This document shows, piece after piece, positions 9,911 through 17,670 of a stretch of 64,000 nucleotides of DNA (its first letter is position 1; every line of letters begins with the position of its first letter). The notes under the pieces are model-generated. The model saw only the letters and a program-made list of their open reading frames with translations. It was not told the DNA's origin and made no database searches. This DNA comes from Phenylobacterium sp. Its GTDB lineage: Bacteria; Pseudomonadota; Alphaproteobacteria; Caulobacterales; Caulobacteraceae. Position numbers and translations under genes: made by a program. The stretch covers positions 1 to 64,000 of the forward strand of contig JAGOQB010000004.1 of NCBI GenBank assembly GCA_017991675.1. Reading direction: 5' to 3'.

Positions 9911-10335
9911 TGACCAAGCTCCGCCGCCTCATCGACCTGCCCGGCGTCCGCGACCTGGAAGACAAGGCGCTGATGCAGCCGCGCTACGCCGACGCCGACG
10001 CGCGCTCGACCTATCCGGAGATCGACGAGGTCTCGCGCGCCCTGTTCGGCCTCACCCAGGACGAGGCCGACGACGTGGCCCGGCCGGAAGGCTGGGACCG
10101 CATCGAGCGCAAGCCGGTGCGCGACCAGGTCGTCGCCTTCGAGACGGCTGGCTGGGACGTCACCGACGACAAGCGCCGGCCGCTGCGGATGTTCGACCAC
10201 TTCGCGCCGCAGCTCTGGCTGGCCCTGCGCGGCGTGGCCGGAGAGCTGCCGTTCCAGGCCGAGGCGGACCCCGACGAGGCGGTCTATTCGTCGCTCGCCG
10301 CCGACGCCGCCAAGTTCCGCCGCGACCGGCGCTAG
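9910..10335 (+). CDS. Hypothetical protein coupled to purL
   Basis: A soluble, acidic 141-residue protein that I do not recognise. It has no signal peptide or membrane segment. The centre reads RPLRMFDHFAPQLWLALRGVAG and the end is rich in D, E and A. The start codon shares one base with the purL stop (TGATG), so it is probably translated by reinitiation and made together with PurL. Its stop overlaps that of the convergent cinA-like gene in CTAG. Codon use and GC content look like its neighbours, arguing for a real gene. No function can be assigned. Confidence 0.7.
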   Translation: MTKLRRLIDLPGVRDLEDKALMQPRYADADARSTYPEIDEVSRALFGLTQDEADDVARPEGWDRIERKPVRDQVVAFETAGWDVTDDKRRPLRMFDHFAPQLWLALRGVAGELPFQAEADPDEAVYSSLAADAAKFRRDRR

Positions 10336-10811
10336 CGCGTCGCACGGTCCAGCAGTTCCAGCGCCGCGGCGGCGAACGCCTCCATGTTGGCGGCGCGGTC
10401 GGCCGAGCCGGTCTCGATCGTGACCACAAACTCGACCGGGCCCGACACCGCGACGCAGGTGTGTCCCGCCGCATCGCCATAGGGATTGCCGGTCGGCCCG
10501 GCCGCGCCGGTCTCCGACAGCCCCCAGGTCGCGCCGAACCGCTCGCGCACGGTCCGGGCCAGCAGCAGGGCGTAGGGCTCGCTGGCCGAGCGCATGCCCT
10601 CCAGCGCCTCCTTGGGGATCTCCATCAGCATCACCCGCGCCTTGGGCGTGTAGACCACCCCGCCGCCCAGATAGTAGGCCGAGGCGCCCGGGACGCTGAG
10701 CAGCGCGGCGCTGATCAATCCGCCGGACGAGCTTTCGGCCACGGCGACCTTTTCCTTGCGCGCCTTCAGCTGCTCGCCGATCTGGGCGGCCTGCGCCATC
10801 AGAGCCTGCAT
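10332..10811 (-). CDS. pncC: CinA-family nicotinamide-nucleotide amidohydrolase
   Basis: A 159-residue stand-alone CinA C-terminal domain. The family (PncC) deamidates nicotinamide mononucleotide to nicotinic acid mononucleotide in the pyridine nucleotide salvage cycle. Typical motifs are VAVAESSSGGLISAALLSVPGAS near the N-terminus and GLSETGAAGPTGNPYGDAAG in the middle. There is no N-terminal molybdopterin-binding-like domain, as in the short form. A GAGGAG ribosome site precedes ATG 10811. It starts four bases after the stop of the amidohydrolase gene on the same strand, so the two form an operon. Confidence 0.88.
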   Translation of the reverse strand: MQALMAQAAQIGEQLKARKEKVAVAESSSGGLISAALLSVPGASAYYLGGGVVYTPKARVMLMEIPKEALEGMRSASEPYALLLARTVRERFGATWGLSETGAAGPTGNPYGDAAGHTCVAVSGPVEFVVTIETGSADRAANMEAFAAAALELLDRATR

Positions 10812-10815
10812 TCGG

Positions 10816-11793
10816 TTACTCCTCGTCCAGTCGATAGGTGGTCCGCGCCACGTCGCGGAACAACAGCGCCTTCTCGTCGGCGCTGGCCCCGGAGGCCAGC
10901 CGCTTCAGCGCGTTCCACAGGGTGGCGTAGTCGCAACTGACCCGGTCGACCGGGAAATTGCTCTCGAACATCGCCCGCCGCGGCCCGAACAGCTCGATGC
11001 AGGTCTCGATATAGGGGCACCAGGCGTCGGCCAACTCGGCCGAGGACGGCAGGTTCTCGCGTTTATGGAACTCGAAACCGCAGATCGCCATGCCGAGGCC
11101 GCCCAGCTTGACCACGACATTTGGGTGGGCGGCCACCTGCGCCATGTCGCGCTTCCAGCGGGCGAACTCCTCGTCCCGGCGGCCGGCATAGGGCCCGATG
11201 CCCAGCACCCCGCCGACGTGGTCCAGCACGATCGTCGTCTGCGGGAAGGCGCCGGCGAGGTCGGCCACCTCCGGCAGCTGCGGATGGAATTGCCAGGCCT
11301 CGAACGACAGGCCGTTGGGGGCCAGCTGGGCGAAGCCGCGCCGGAAGTCCTCGCGCCCGTACAGCCCCTGCGGCGGGTTGGTATGGCCGTTGCGCACCTC
11401 GTCGCTGGGATCCCAGGCCCCGGTGTGCCTGATCCCGCGGAACCGGCCGCCGCCGGCGCGGATGTGGCCCGCCAGCGCCTCGCCCACATGCTCATGCGTC
11501 AAGTCCGCGAAGCCGACGATGCCGGCGCAGGCCCGCACCGGGCCGTAGCGCCCGCTGGCCGACATCGCCGCCACGCCGTTGACGAATTCGGTTTCGCCGA
11601 CCGGCGACATCAGCGCGCTCGTATCGGCGCTGTACATCGCCCCGCACTCGACGAAGACCGTGCTCTCGACGCGGTGCCCCGATCCGAGGTCGGCCAGCAG
11701 CTCGTCCAGCAGGTAGCGGCCGTTCGGGAAGTCCCAGAGGTGGTGGTGCGGATCGCAGATCGGCAGGTCCGGCTCGATGATCTCCTCGGTCAC
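10816..11793 (-). CDS. Amidohydrolase-2 family (TIM-barrel) hydrolase
   Basis: A cytoplasmic protein of about 325 residues in the amidohydrolase_2 / decarboxylase-lactonase family. The metal-binding motif ICDPHHHLWDF is at the N-terminus; IVLDHVGG and MFESNFPVDR are the later conserved strands with histidine and aspartate ligands. Members hydrolyse lactones or decarboxylate aromatic acids; the substrate is not evident. The GTG at 11793 is chosen as start because it follows a G-rich ribosome-like stretch and lies just before the conserved part; an upstream ATG at 11871 adds 26 residues with no family resemblance. It precedes the cinA-like gene in an apparent two-gene operon. Confidence 0.82.
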   Translation of the reverse strand: MTEEIIEPDLPICDPHHHLWDFPNGRYLLDELLADLGSGHRVESTVFVECGAMYSADTSALMSPVGETEFVNGVAAMSASGRYGPVRACAGIVGFADLTHEHVGEALAGHIRAGGGRFRGIRHTGAWDPSDEVRNGHTNPPQGLYGREDFRRGFAQLAPNGLSFEAWQFHPQLPEVADLAGAFPQTTIVLDHVGGVLGIGPYAGRRDEEFARWKRDMAQVAAHPNVVVKLGGLGMAICGFEFHKRENLPSSAELADAWCPYIETCIELFGPRRAMFESNFPVDRVSCDYATLWNALKRLASGASADEKALLFRDVARTTYRLDEE

Positions 11794-11890
11794 GCCCAAT
11801 CCCCCGCTCGTTTTTCTTGGCTTCCGTACGCCGGCGCGCTCATGATGCCCGCCAATTAGAACGACCGCCATTTTCTTCGGGAGGATTTTT

Positions 11891-13123
11891 ATGGACGCCC
11901 AGTCTCAGTGGACCGGCCTCGACGCCGCGCGCCTGGAGCGCATTACCGACCACCTCGAGCGCAACTACATCGGCCCGCAGAAGATCATGGGCGCCCAGAT
12001 CGCCGTCGCCCGGCGCGGCCAGGTCGCCTACCGCAAGTCCTTCGGCTCCATGGACCTGGAGCGCAGCAAGCCGATGGCCGACGACGCCATCTTCCGCATC
12101 TATTCGATGACCAAGCCGATCACCTCGGTCGCGCTGATGATGCTGTATGAAAAGGGCTATTTCCAGCTCAACGACCCGGTCAGCCGCTACGTGCCCTCCT
12201 GGAAGGAGCACCGCGTCTATGTCTCCGGCGAGGACGAGGCGATGGTCACCGAGCCGGCCCGTCGGCCGGTCTCCTTCCGCGACGTGCTCTCCCACAGCGC
12301 CGGCCTGACCTATGGCGGCGGCCTGCCCGGCGTCGGCATTCAACACCCGGTCGACAAGCTCTACCGCGCGCTCAAGGTCAAAACCTTCGGCGGTGAGGAC
12401 ACCATGCAGGGCTTCCTCGACAAGCTCGGCCAGGTGCCGCTGGTCTACCATCCGGGCGAGCGCTGGATGTACTCGCTGGCCACCGACGTCTGCGGCGCGC
12501 TGGTCGAGGTGATCTCCGGCAAGCCGCTCGGCCAGTACCTGCAGGACGAGATCTTCGGCCCGCTCGGCATGACGGACACCTCGTTCTCGGTCGCCCCCGA
12601 AAAGGCCGACCGCTTCTGCGCCAACTATCAGCGCGGCCCCGACAAGAAGCTGAAGCTGATCGACGATCCGGCGGCCAGCGCCTTCACCCGCCCGGCCGGG
12701 TTCGAGTCCGGCGGCGGCGGCCTGACCGGCACCACCGACGACTACATGCGCTTCTGCGAGATGCTCCGCCGCGGCGGCGAGCTGGACGGCGCCCGCATCC
12801 TGGGGCCGCGCACGCTGGAGATGATGCACATGAACCACCTGGCCGGCGGCCAGGACCTGTCGACCATTGCGCTCGGCAGCTTCTCGGAGACCGCCAACGA
12901 CGGCGTCGGCTTCGGGCTGGGCTTCGCCTCGACCAAGGGCCAGGTCGAGACCGGCTCGCTCGGCGCCGGCGACTACTACTGGGGCGGCGCGGCCTCGACC
13001 ATCTTCTGGGTCGACCCGAAGGAGGAGCTTTCGGTGGTGTTCATGACCCAGCTGATGCCGTCCGGGACCTTCAACTTCCGCGGCCAGCTCAAGAGCTTGA
13101 TCTATTCGGCGATCGTCGATTGA
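11891..13123 (+). CDS. Serine hydrolase, class C beta-lactamase-like fold
   Basis: A protein of 410 residues in the beta-lactamase / EstB / penicillin-binding-like family. The catalytic SxxK is visible as Ser72-Met-Thr-Lys75 within FRIYSMTKPITS. Other family marks are VLSHSAGLTYGG and the late WGGAASTIFWVDP stretch. No signal peptide is visible, so it is probably cytoplasmic and more likely an esterase than an antibiotic-degrading enzyme. A GGGAGGATTTTT ribosome region precedes the ATG. It is divergent from the amidohydrolase gene, with about 100 bases between them. Confidence 0.85.
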   Translation: MDAQSQWTGLDAARLERITDHLERNYIGPQKIMGAQIAVARRGQVAYRKSFGSMDLERSKPMADDAIFRIYSMTKPITSVALMMLYEKGYFQLNDPVSRYVPSWKEHRVYVSGEDEAMVTEPARRPVSFRDVLSHSAGLTYGGGLPGVGIQHPVDKLYRALKVKTFGGEDTMQGFLDKLGQVPLVYHPGERWMYSLATDVCGALVEVISGKPLGQYLQDEIFGPLGMTDTSFSVAPEKADRFCANYQRGPDKKLKLIDDPAASAFTRPAGFESGGGGLTGTTDDYMRFCEMLRRGGELDGARILGPRTLEMMHMNHLAGGQDLSTIALGSFSETANDGVGFGLGFASTKGQVETGSLGAGDYYWGGAASTIFWVDPKEELSVVFMTQLMPSGTFNFRGQLKSLIYSAIVD

Positions 13124-13132
13124 GCCCAAGGG

Positions 13133-13166
13133 GGCGTCGATGCACCTGCCGGTCGACATCGACGCC
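13133..13166. repeat. Inverted repeat after the serine hydrolase
   Basis: Two 10-base arms, GGCGTCGATG and CATCGACGCC, are separated by 14 bases just after the serine hydrolase stop. There is no thymidine run on either side, so it is not a classical intrinsic terminator. It may still act as a stem-loop at the 3' end of the mRNA. Confidence 0.35.
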
Positions 13167-13264
13167 TCCGACCTGGCGCCTGCGGGCCGCGCGAACCCAT
13201 ATGCCAATCCAGCGGTTGTTAAGCTTTATACCGCACTAAAGATTCGCCGAGTGGAGTTCCCCCG

Positions 13265-13498
13265 ATGCCCATGTCCATCGCTGACCTGGAAGCCAATCTG
13301 AGAGAGGCGTTTCCGGACGCCGAGATCGCCATCGACGATCTGGCCGGCGACGGCGACCATTATCGCGCGCGCATCGTATCGCCGGCCTTTGCAGGCCTGT
13401 CGCGGGTGAAGCAGCACCAGCTCGTCTACTCGGCCCTGAAAGGCAAGGTCGGCGGAGAACTGCACGCCCTGGCCCTCGAAACATCCGTCCCGGCCTAG
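13265..13498 (+). CDS. BolA family protein
   Basis: A protein of 77 residues of the BolA/IbaG family, small alpha/beta (KH-like) proteins that partner CGFS monothiol glutaredoxins and share a [2Fe-2S] cluster. The conserved loop GDGDHYRARIVSPAFAGLSRVKQHQLVYSAL is present except that the segment is shown here only in part by its key residues: HY near residue 38, the RVKQHQ helix and the final alpha helix. An ATG two codons later (13271) is an alternative start. The glutaredoxin gene lies 1 kb downstream on the same strand with an aldo/keto reductase-like gene between them, consistent with a joint iron-sulfur role. Confidence 0.9.
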   Translation: MPMSIADLEANLREAFPDAEIAIDDLAGDGDHYRARIVSPAFAGLSRVKQHQLVYSALKGKVGGELHALALETSVPA

Positions 13499-13511
13499 GA
13501 GGGACCGCCCC

Positions 13512-14417
13512 TTGCGCTACCGTCCGTTCGGCGCATCGGGGAAGGCGGTTTCCGCCGTCAGTCTGCTTTTGCGCGACGCGCCGAACATGAGCTCGCCCGG
13601 CGCCTGGCGCGGCCTGGTCATCTCGGCGATGGAAAGCGGGGTGAACAGCTTCGAGGCGACGGCCGGTTCGGACGTCCTGGCGCTGGGGCTCGGCGAGGCG
13701 CTAAGCGCCGTCGAGCGCCGGCTGATTTTCCTGGGCTGGCGCCTGCGCGGCAATCCCGCCGGCGCGGTCACCGCCCGCGACGTCGCCGACAATGTCCGCG
13801 CTGCGCTGCAACGCACACGCGCCGGCTATCTCGACCTGCTGATGCTGGACGAGACTGCGGCCGAGACCATGACCCCGGACGCGATCACCTACCTGACCGA
13901 CCTGCGCAACGCCGGCGTCTGTCTGCAGATCGGGGTGGTCGGCGAGGGTCCGGTGATCGACAAGTGCATCGCCAACGACGCCTTCGACGTCCTGGCCACC
14001 AGCTTCAGCCTGGTCTCCGACTGGCAGACCCGCCGCCGCATCCGCGACGCTTCGGCCGCCAACATGACGCTGATCGGCTGCGATCCCTTTCCCACCGGTC
14101 TCCAGTCCGGCCCCTCGGCGCGCGGCGAGATCGAGCGGCCGATGCGCCGTGGACTGCTCGGCGGACGCCGGCAAGCGTCGACCCCAGTGTCCAGTATCTA
14201 CAGCTTCCTACACGACACGCCGGGCTGGTCGTCCGAGGAGCTCTGCCTGGCGTTCGCGCTGACTGAGCCGGCCTTCGCGACGATCCAGCTTGAGGCCGGG
14301 CGCGCCGACATGATCGAGCGCATGGCCACGGTCACCGACAAGGACCTGCCGACCGGCGTCGCCGCCCAGATCGAAATGGCGCGGTTCGGCCAGATCGCCG
14401 CAGAGCGCCGAGCCTGA
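13512..14417 (+). CDS. Aldo/keto reductase-like protein, probably degenerate
   Basis: A protein of about 301 residues with an aldo/keto reductase-like barrel: MRYRPFGASGKAVSAVSLLL at the start, a strand/helix with ARDVADNVRAALQR and GYLDLLMLDE, and LTDLRNAGVCLQIGVVGEG. The usual DTAxxYG motif with the catalytic tyrosine is replaced by FEATAGSD, and the catalytic histidine strand reads LLMLDE where LLLLHR-like sequence is normal, so reductase activity is doubtful. The TTG start has a good GGAGGG site, 13 bases after bolA. The gene sits between bolA and the CGFS glutaredoxin, and cotranscription is likely. Confidence 0.7.
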   Translation: MRYRPFGASGKAVSAVSLLLRDAPNMSSPGAWRGLVISAMESGVNSFEATAGSDVLALGLGEALSAVERRLIFLGWRLRGNPAGAVTARDVADNVRAALQRTRAGYLDLLMLDETAAETMTPDAITYLTDLRNAGVCLQIGVVGEGPVIDKCIANDAFDVLATSFSLVSDWQTRRRIRDASAANMTLIGCDPFPTGLQSGPSARGEIERPMRRGLLGGRRQASTPVSSIYSFLHDTPGWSSEELCLAFALTEPAFATIQLEAGRADMIERMATVTDKDLPTGVAAQIEMARFGQIAAERRA

Positions 14418-14491
14418 CGACGCGGCCGCTTGACCCCGGCGCTCGGGCTCCCTAGCTCTGGGACGAATTCTTCGCCTCAAAGGCTCACGTC

Positions 14492-14836
14492 ATGACTGAC
14501 TCCACGACCGCCAACCCCGTCCACGACTTCATCGCCAAGGCGGTGGCCGACCATCCGGTGGTGCTGTTCATGAAGGGCGTGCCCGAAGAACCGCGCTGCG
14601 GCTTCTCCTCGGTGGTGGTGCAGATCCTCGATCACCTGGGCGCCGACTTCGTGGGCGTCGACGTCCTGCAGAGCGAGCACCTGCGCGAAGGCATCAAGAC
14701 CTTCACCGACTGGCCGACCATCCCGCAGCTCTACGTGAAGGGCGAGTTCGTCGGCGGCGCCGACATCATCCGCGAGATGTTCGAGTCCGGCGAACTGAAG
14801 ACCCTGCTGGTCGAACAGGGCGTCCTGGCGGCGTGA
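14492..14836 (+). CDS. grxD: Monothiol CGFS glutaredoxin
   Basis: A 114-residue Grx4/GrxD-type glutaredoxin that carries and delivers [2Fe-2S] clusters, often with BolA. The active-site CGFS (Cys36) lies in the family context MKGVPEEPRCGFSS; TDWPTIPQLYVKGEFVGGAD holds the cis-proline and glutathione-binding motif. Length is normal. It follows the AKR-like gene by 74 bases. The stop overlaps the GTG start of the next thioesterase gene by four bases (GTGA). Confidence 0.95.
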   Translation: MTDSTTANPVHDFIAKAVADHPVVLFMKGVPEEPRCGFSSVVVQILDHLGADFVGVDVLQSEHLREGIKTFTDWPTIPQLYVKGEFVGGADIIREMFESGELKTLLVEQGVLAA

Positions 14837-15252
14837 GCCGCCTGCTCGAACCGCCTCCCGGCCGACAGGTCTTCACGCTGCAGTTCACGCCGGCGGCGTC
14901 CGACATCGACGCCAACGGCCACGTCAACAACGTGGTCTATGTGCGCTGGATCCAGGACATGGCGACGTCGCACTGGGCCTCGCGCCAGCCGGCCGAGGAC
15001 CAGGCCCGCTGGGCCTGGATCGTGCTGCGCCACGAGATCGACTATCGCCGCGCGCTGATGCCCGGCGAGATCGCCACCGGCCGCACCTGGGTCGCCGAGA
15101 CCGCCGAGGGGCCGCGCTTCGACCGCTTCGTGCGGATCGATGGCCCGGACGGCGCCATGTGCGCGCAGGCGCGCACCGAATGGTGCATGATCGATGCGGC
15201 CTCGGGGCGTCCCAAGCGCGTCACCCCCGACATCGTGGAGCGCTTCATCTGA
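14833..15252 (+). CDS. Small 4HBT-type acyl-CoA thioesterase
   Basis: A 139-residue single hot-dog protein. The motif DIDANGHVNNVVYVRWIQDM is the classical catalytic helix of 4-hydroxybenzoyl-CoA thioesterase / YbgC / FadM-like enzymes, with the aspartate and NGHVNN present. It starts at GTG 14833, overlapping the glutaredoxin stop, so it is translationally coupled to it. The substrate is probably an acyl-CoA, chain length unknown. Confidence 0.88.
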   Translation: MSRLLEPPPGRQVFTLQFTPAASDIDANGHVNNVVYVRWIQDMATSHWASRQPAEDQARWAWIVLRHEIDYRRALMPGEIATGRTWVAETAEGPRFDRFVRIDGPDGAMCAQARTEWCMIDAASGRPKRVTPDIVERFI

Positions 15253-15275
15253 AACATGGCCGGGAGGGACCTGCC

Positions 15276-16004
15276 TTGCGTCGGACGACCGAGATCCTCC
15301 CCCTTCGCTGCGGCACCCTGCGCGCCCCGGGCAAGATGCTGGAACGCGGCGCCCAGGGCGACTTCACCCTGCCCGTCTACGCCTTCCTGATCACCCACGC
15401 CTCCGGCCGGGCCGCCGTCTTCGACGCAGGCCTGGCGCCCAGCGACCATGGCCAGGTGTCGTTCGAGGCCTTCCACAACGAGCTGCCCGCCGGCCACGAC
15501 GTCGCCGCGCGGGTGGCCGCCGCCGGGATCGAGCCTGACCGCGTCGAGGCGCTGGTGCTCTCGCACACCCACTACGATCACGTCGGCGGCGCGCCGCTGC
15601 TGCCCAACGCCCGGGTGATCCTCCATCGCCGCGAGGAGCTGCGCACGCTGGATGCGGCCCGCGACCTGCTGCTGGTCGACGAGACCCACGACGTGTTCGG
15701 AGACGGTTCGGTGCAGGTGTTCGCCACGCCGGGCCACACCTGCGGCCACCAATCATTGCGCGTGTTCCGCGAGGGCGGCGCGGACGTGCTGGCCGGCGAC
15801 GCCTGCTATTTCTGCCGCTCGCTGGACCACGAGGAGGTCGACCAGCCCTTCCCGTTCGACAAGGCGCAGTACGTGGCGACCAAGCGCCGCCTGGCGGCGA
15901 TGCGCGCGCAGGGCGACTTCGTGATTCCCGGCCACGACGAGGCCTTTCTCGACCAGATCCCGCCGGGCAGCGCCGTACGCGCCAGCGCGCTCGCCCGCCT
16001 CTAG
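15276..16004 (+). CDS. Metallo-beta-lactamase-fold hydrolase, AHL lactonase-like
   Basis: A protein of about 242 residues. The zinc motif SHTHYDHVGG (HxHxDH), the downstream GHTCGHQ, the bridging aspartate in LAGDACYF and a final PGHDEAF histidine are all present, so the metal site is complete. The order and spacing match N-acyl homoserine lactonase-like members. The TTG at 15276 is chosen because GGGAGGGA lies seven bases upstream; the open frame further upstream overlaps the thioesterase gene and shows no family similarity. Substrate unknown: quorum-signal lactone or another lactone. Its stop overlaps the convergent lipoprotein gene in CTAG at 16001-16004. Confidence 0.82.
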   Translation: MRRTTEILPLRCGTLRAPGKMLERGAQGDFTLPVYAFLITHASGRAAVFDAGLAPSDHGQVSFEAFHNELPAGHDVAARVAAAGIEPDRVEALVLSHTHYDHVGGAPLLPNARVILHRREELRTLDAARDLLLVDETHDVFGDGSVQVFATPGHTCGHQSLRVFREGGADVLAGDACYFCRSLDHEEVDQPFPFDKAQYVATKRRLAAMRAQGDFVIPGHDEAFLDQIPPGSAVRASALARL

Positions 16005-16375
16005 ACTCCCGGGCCCGTCCAGGCGGTCACCGGGTTGAGCAGGAACACCGTCGCACTCGCCTCCAGGCCAAGCTCGGCCCAGGTGAAGCGCAGCTCGGTC
16101 TTGCCCATGGCGAAGGAGCGGCACTGGTCCAGGCGCTTGCGCGCGAACGACACGGTCGGCGCCATCCCCTTGCGGTCGACATAGAAGACGAAGTCGTCCT
16201 TGCGGGTGCAGCCGTTCGACGCGACCTGGATCGCCAGGGCCTCGCGCCCGGCTACGGCGGCGTAGAGCGCCTCCAGCTCCGGATGGGTGGCGGCGGAAGG
16301 GGCGACCACCGCCGGCGCGGTGGCGCAGCCGCTCAGCAGGCCCAGGCCGGCCAGAAGCACAACGCGACGATTCAT
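16001..16375 (-). CDS. Small predicted lipoprotein, unknown function
   Basis: About 124 residues. MNRRVVLLAGLGLLSGC is a lipoprotein signal with lipobox LSGC and Cys17 as the acyl site. The mature part contains two further cysteines (SNGCTRKDD and DQCRSFAMG), which could pair in the periplasm, and reads FVFYVDRKGM and TELRFTWAELGLE. I do not recognise a family. The ATG at 16375 gives the best signal peptide; an upstream in-frame start at 16408 would place 11 residues before it. The rpsD terminator lies in its 5' leader. Confidence 0.7.
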   Translation of the reverse strand: MNRRVVLLAGLGLLSGCATAPAVVAPSAATHPELEALYAAVAGREALAIQVASNGCTRKDDFVFYVDRKGMAPTVSFARKRLDQCRSFAMGKTELRFTWAELGLEASATVFLLNPVTAWTGPGV

Positions 16376-16406
16376 CGGCAGACTCGGCCACAGATCGACC
16401 AAAAGC

Positions 16407-16432
16407 AAAAGGCCCCGGATCGCTCCGGGGCC
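16407..16432 (-). terminator. Intrinsic terminator of rpsD
   Basis: A perfect nine-base stem, GGCCCCGGA with TCCGGGGCC and a four-base loop, lies 32-53 bases after the rpsD stop on the minus strand. On that strand it is followed by a T-rich run (TTTTGCTTTT). This is a typical rho-independent terminator. Confidence 0.88.
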
Positions 16433-16463
16433 TTCGCAATTTCGATCTGGTCTTCGGCGCCGA

Positions 16464-17081
16464 TTAGGACGCGTAGAATTCGATAACCAGGTTCGGCTCC
16501 ATCTTCACCGGGTACGGGACCTCGGAGAATTCCGGAACGCGGACGAACTTGGCGGTCATCGCCTTCGGGTCGAGCTCGATGTAGTCCGGGGTGTCACGCT
16601 CCGACGACTGGAGCGCTTCCAGCACCAGGGCCATGTTGCGCGACCGCTCGCGCACGGTGACCACGTCGCCGACCTTCACGCGGTACGAGGCGATGTTGAC
16701 GCGCTTGCCGTTCACCAGGACGTGGCCGTGGTTCACGAACTGACGGGCCGCGAACACGGTCGGCACGAACTTGGCGCGGTAGACGACGGCGTCCAGACGG
16801 GCTTCCAGCAGGCCGATCAGGTTTTCCGAGGTGTTGCCCTTGCGGCGGGCGGCTTCCTCGTAGGTGCGCGAGAATTGCTTCTCGGTCAGGTTGCCGTAGT
16901 AGCCCTTCAGCTTTTGCTTGGCGCGCAGCTGCAGGCCGAAGTCCGAAACCTTGGACTTGCGACGCTGGCCGTGCTGGCCGGGGCCGTAGGCGCGCGAGTT
17001 GATCGGCGACTTCGGACGACCCCAGATGTTCTCGCCCATCCGGCGGTCGATTTTGTACTTGGCGCTCTGGCGCTTCGACAT
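16464..17081 (-). CDS. rpsD: 30S ribosomal protein S4
   Basis: A 205-residue primary 16S rRNA-binding protein of the small subunit. It starts [21 protein letters not shown], has the [20 protein letters not shown] basic segment, and an S4 RNA-binding domain at about residues 95-155 with [20 protein letters not shown]. It has the length of alphaproteobacterial S4 and stands alone rather than in an alpha-type ribosomal operon. It ends with a strong intrinsic terminator. The 168 bases upstream should carry its promoter. Confidence 0.97.
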   Translation of the reverse strand: MSKRQSAKYKIDRRMGENIWGRPKSPINSRAYGPGQHGQRRKSKVSDFGLQLRAKQKLKGYYGNLTEKQFSRTYEEAARRKGNTSENLIGLLEARLDAVVYRAKFVPTVFAARQFVNHGHVLVNGKRVNIASYRVKVGDVVTVRERSRNMALVLEALQSSERDTPDYIELDPKAMTAKFVRVPEFSEVPYPVKMEPNLVIEFYAS

Positions 17082-17249
17082 ACTCGTCTCTTTCTGTTCG
17101 ACCCAGGCCGGCGTCCCCGCAAGTGGGAACGCGATCTCAACGGCGGCGTCAGGTCACCCGTCATAGATCGCAGACCGCCAGACGTGGTCCGGCGGCGCGA
17201 AGGGGCGGTGTATGACGTCCGCAGGCTAAAGAGTCAATCTCGGCAGGGG

Positions 17250-17603
17250 TTACTTGCAGCGCGCCTTGCCCAGCAGGTCGACGCGGCAGCTGGTCTTGTT
17301 CCCGCGATCGTCGCTGACCACGGTGTTGCCCAGCACGTCACGGCGGACGCTGGTGCGATTGCCGTCGCTGTCCTCGATGATGCGATTGCCCAGCGCGTCG
17401 CGCCGGACCGAGACCTGGTTGCCGTACTCATCGACCCAGGTCGCCTTGCCCAGCACGTCCTTGGTGCCGACGACCGAGTTGCCGTAGATGTCGTAGCAGG
17501 TGACCCGGCCGACGTCGTCGCGGCACATGACCTGGGCCGCCGCAGGCGTGGCCGCCGAGGTCAGGGCGGTCAGGGCGGCGAGGGTCAGGACGAGTTTCTT
17601 CAC
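17250..17603 (-). CDS. Exported protein with 20-residue tandem repeats
   Basis: A protein of 117 residues with a clear signal peptide (MKKLVLTLAALTALTSAATP, cleavage predicted after AAA near residue 23). The mature part is almost entirely a 20-residue repeat: units begin at Y40, Y60, D80 and R100, each reading GN at positions 2-3, a conserved S at about 5-6, D at 10, LG at 12-13 and usually N at 14. A shorter, diverged unit precedes them. Five cysteines lie in the first and last units. The pattern recalls YD/Rhs-type beta-strand repeats in miniature. The GTG at 17603 follows a GAGGTG site; TTG 17615 is less likely. No known family recognised. Confidence 0.72.
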   Translation of the reverse strand: MKKLVLTLAALTALTSAATPAAAQVMCRDDVGRVTCYDIYGNSVVGTKDVLGKATWVDEYGNQVSVRRDALGNRIIEDSDGNRTSVRRDVLGNTVVSDDRGNKTSCRVDLLGKARCK

Positions 17604-17670
17604 GGCGCACCTCAAGCGTTACCTTGGGCCACCCTAGCGCGAAACCGCTGCGCTCGCCAGAACGGTCCCG

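Noticed and set aside
11891-13123. Antibiotic beta-lactamase
   Set aside because: SxxK is present but there is no signal peptide and the context is metabolic; esterase-like function is more likely.
15276-16004. Quorum-quenching island
   Set aside because: The lactonase-like enzyme is isolated; no luxI/luxR-type gene or other signal gene lies in the window.
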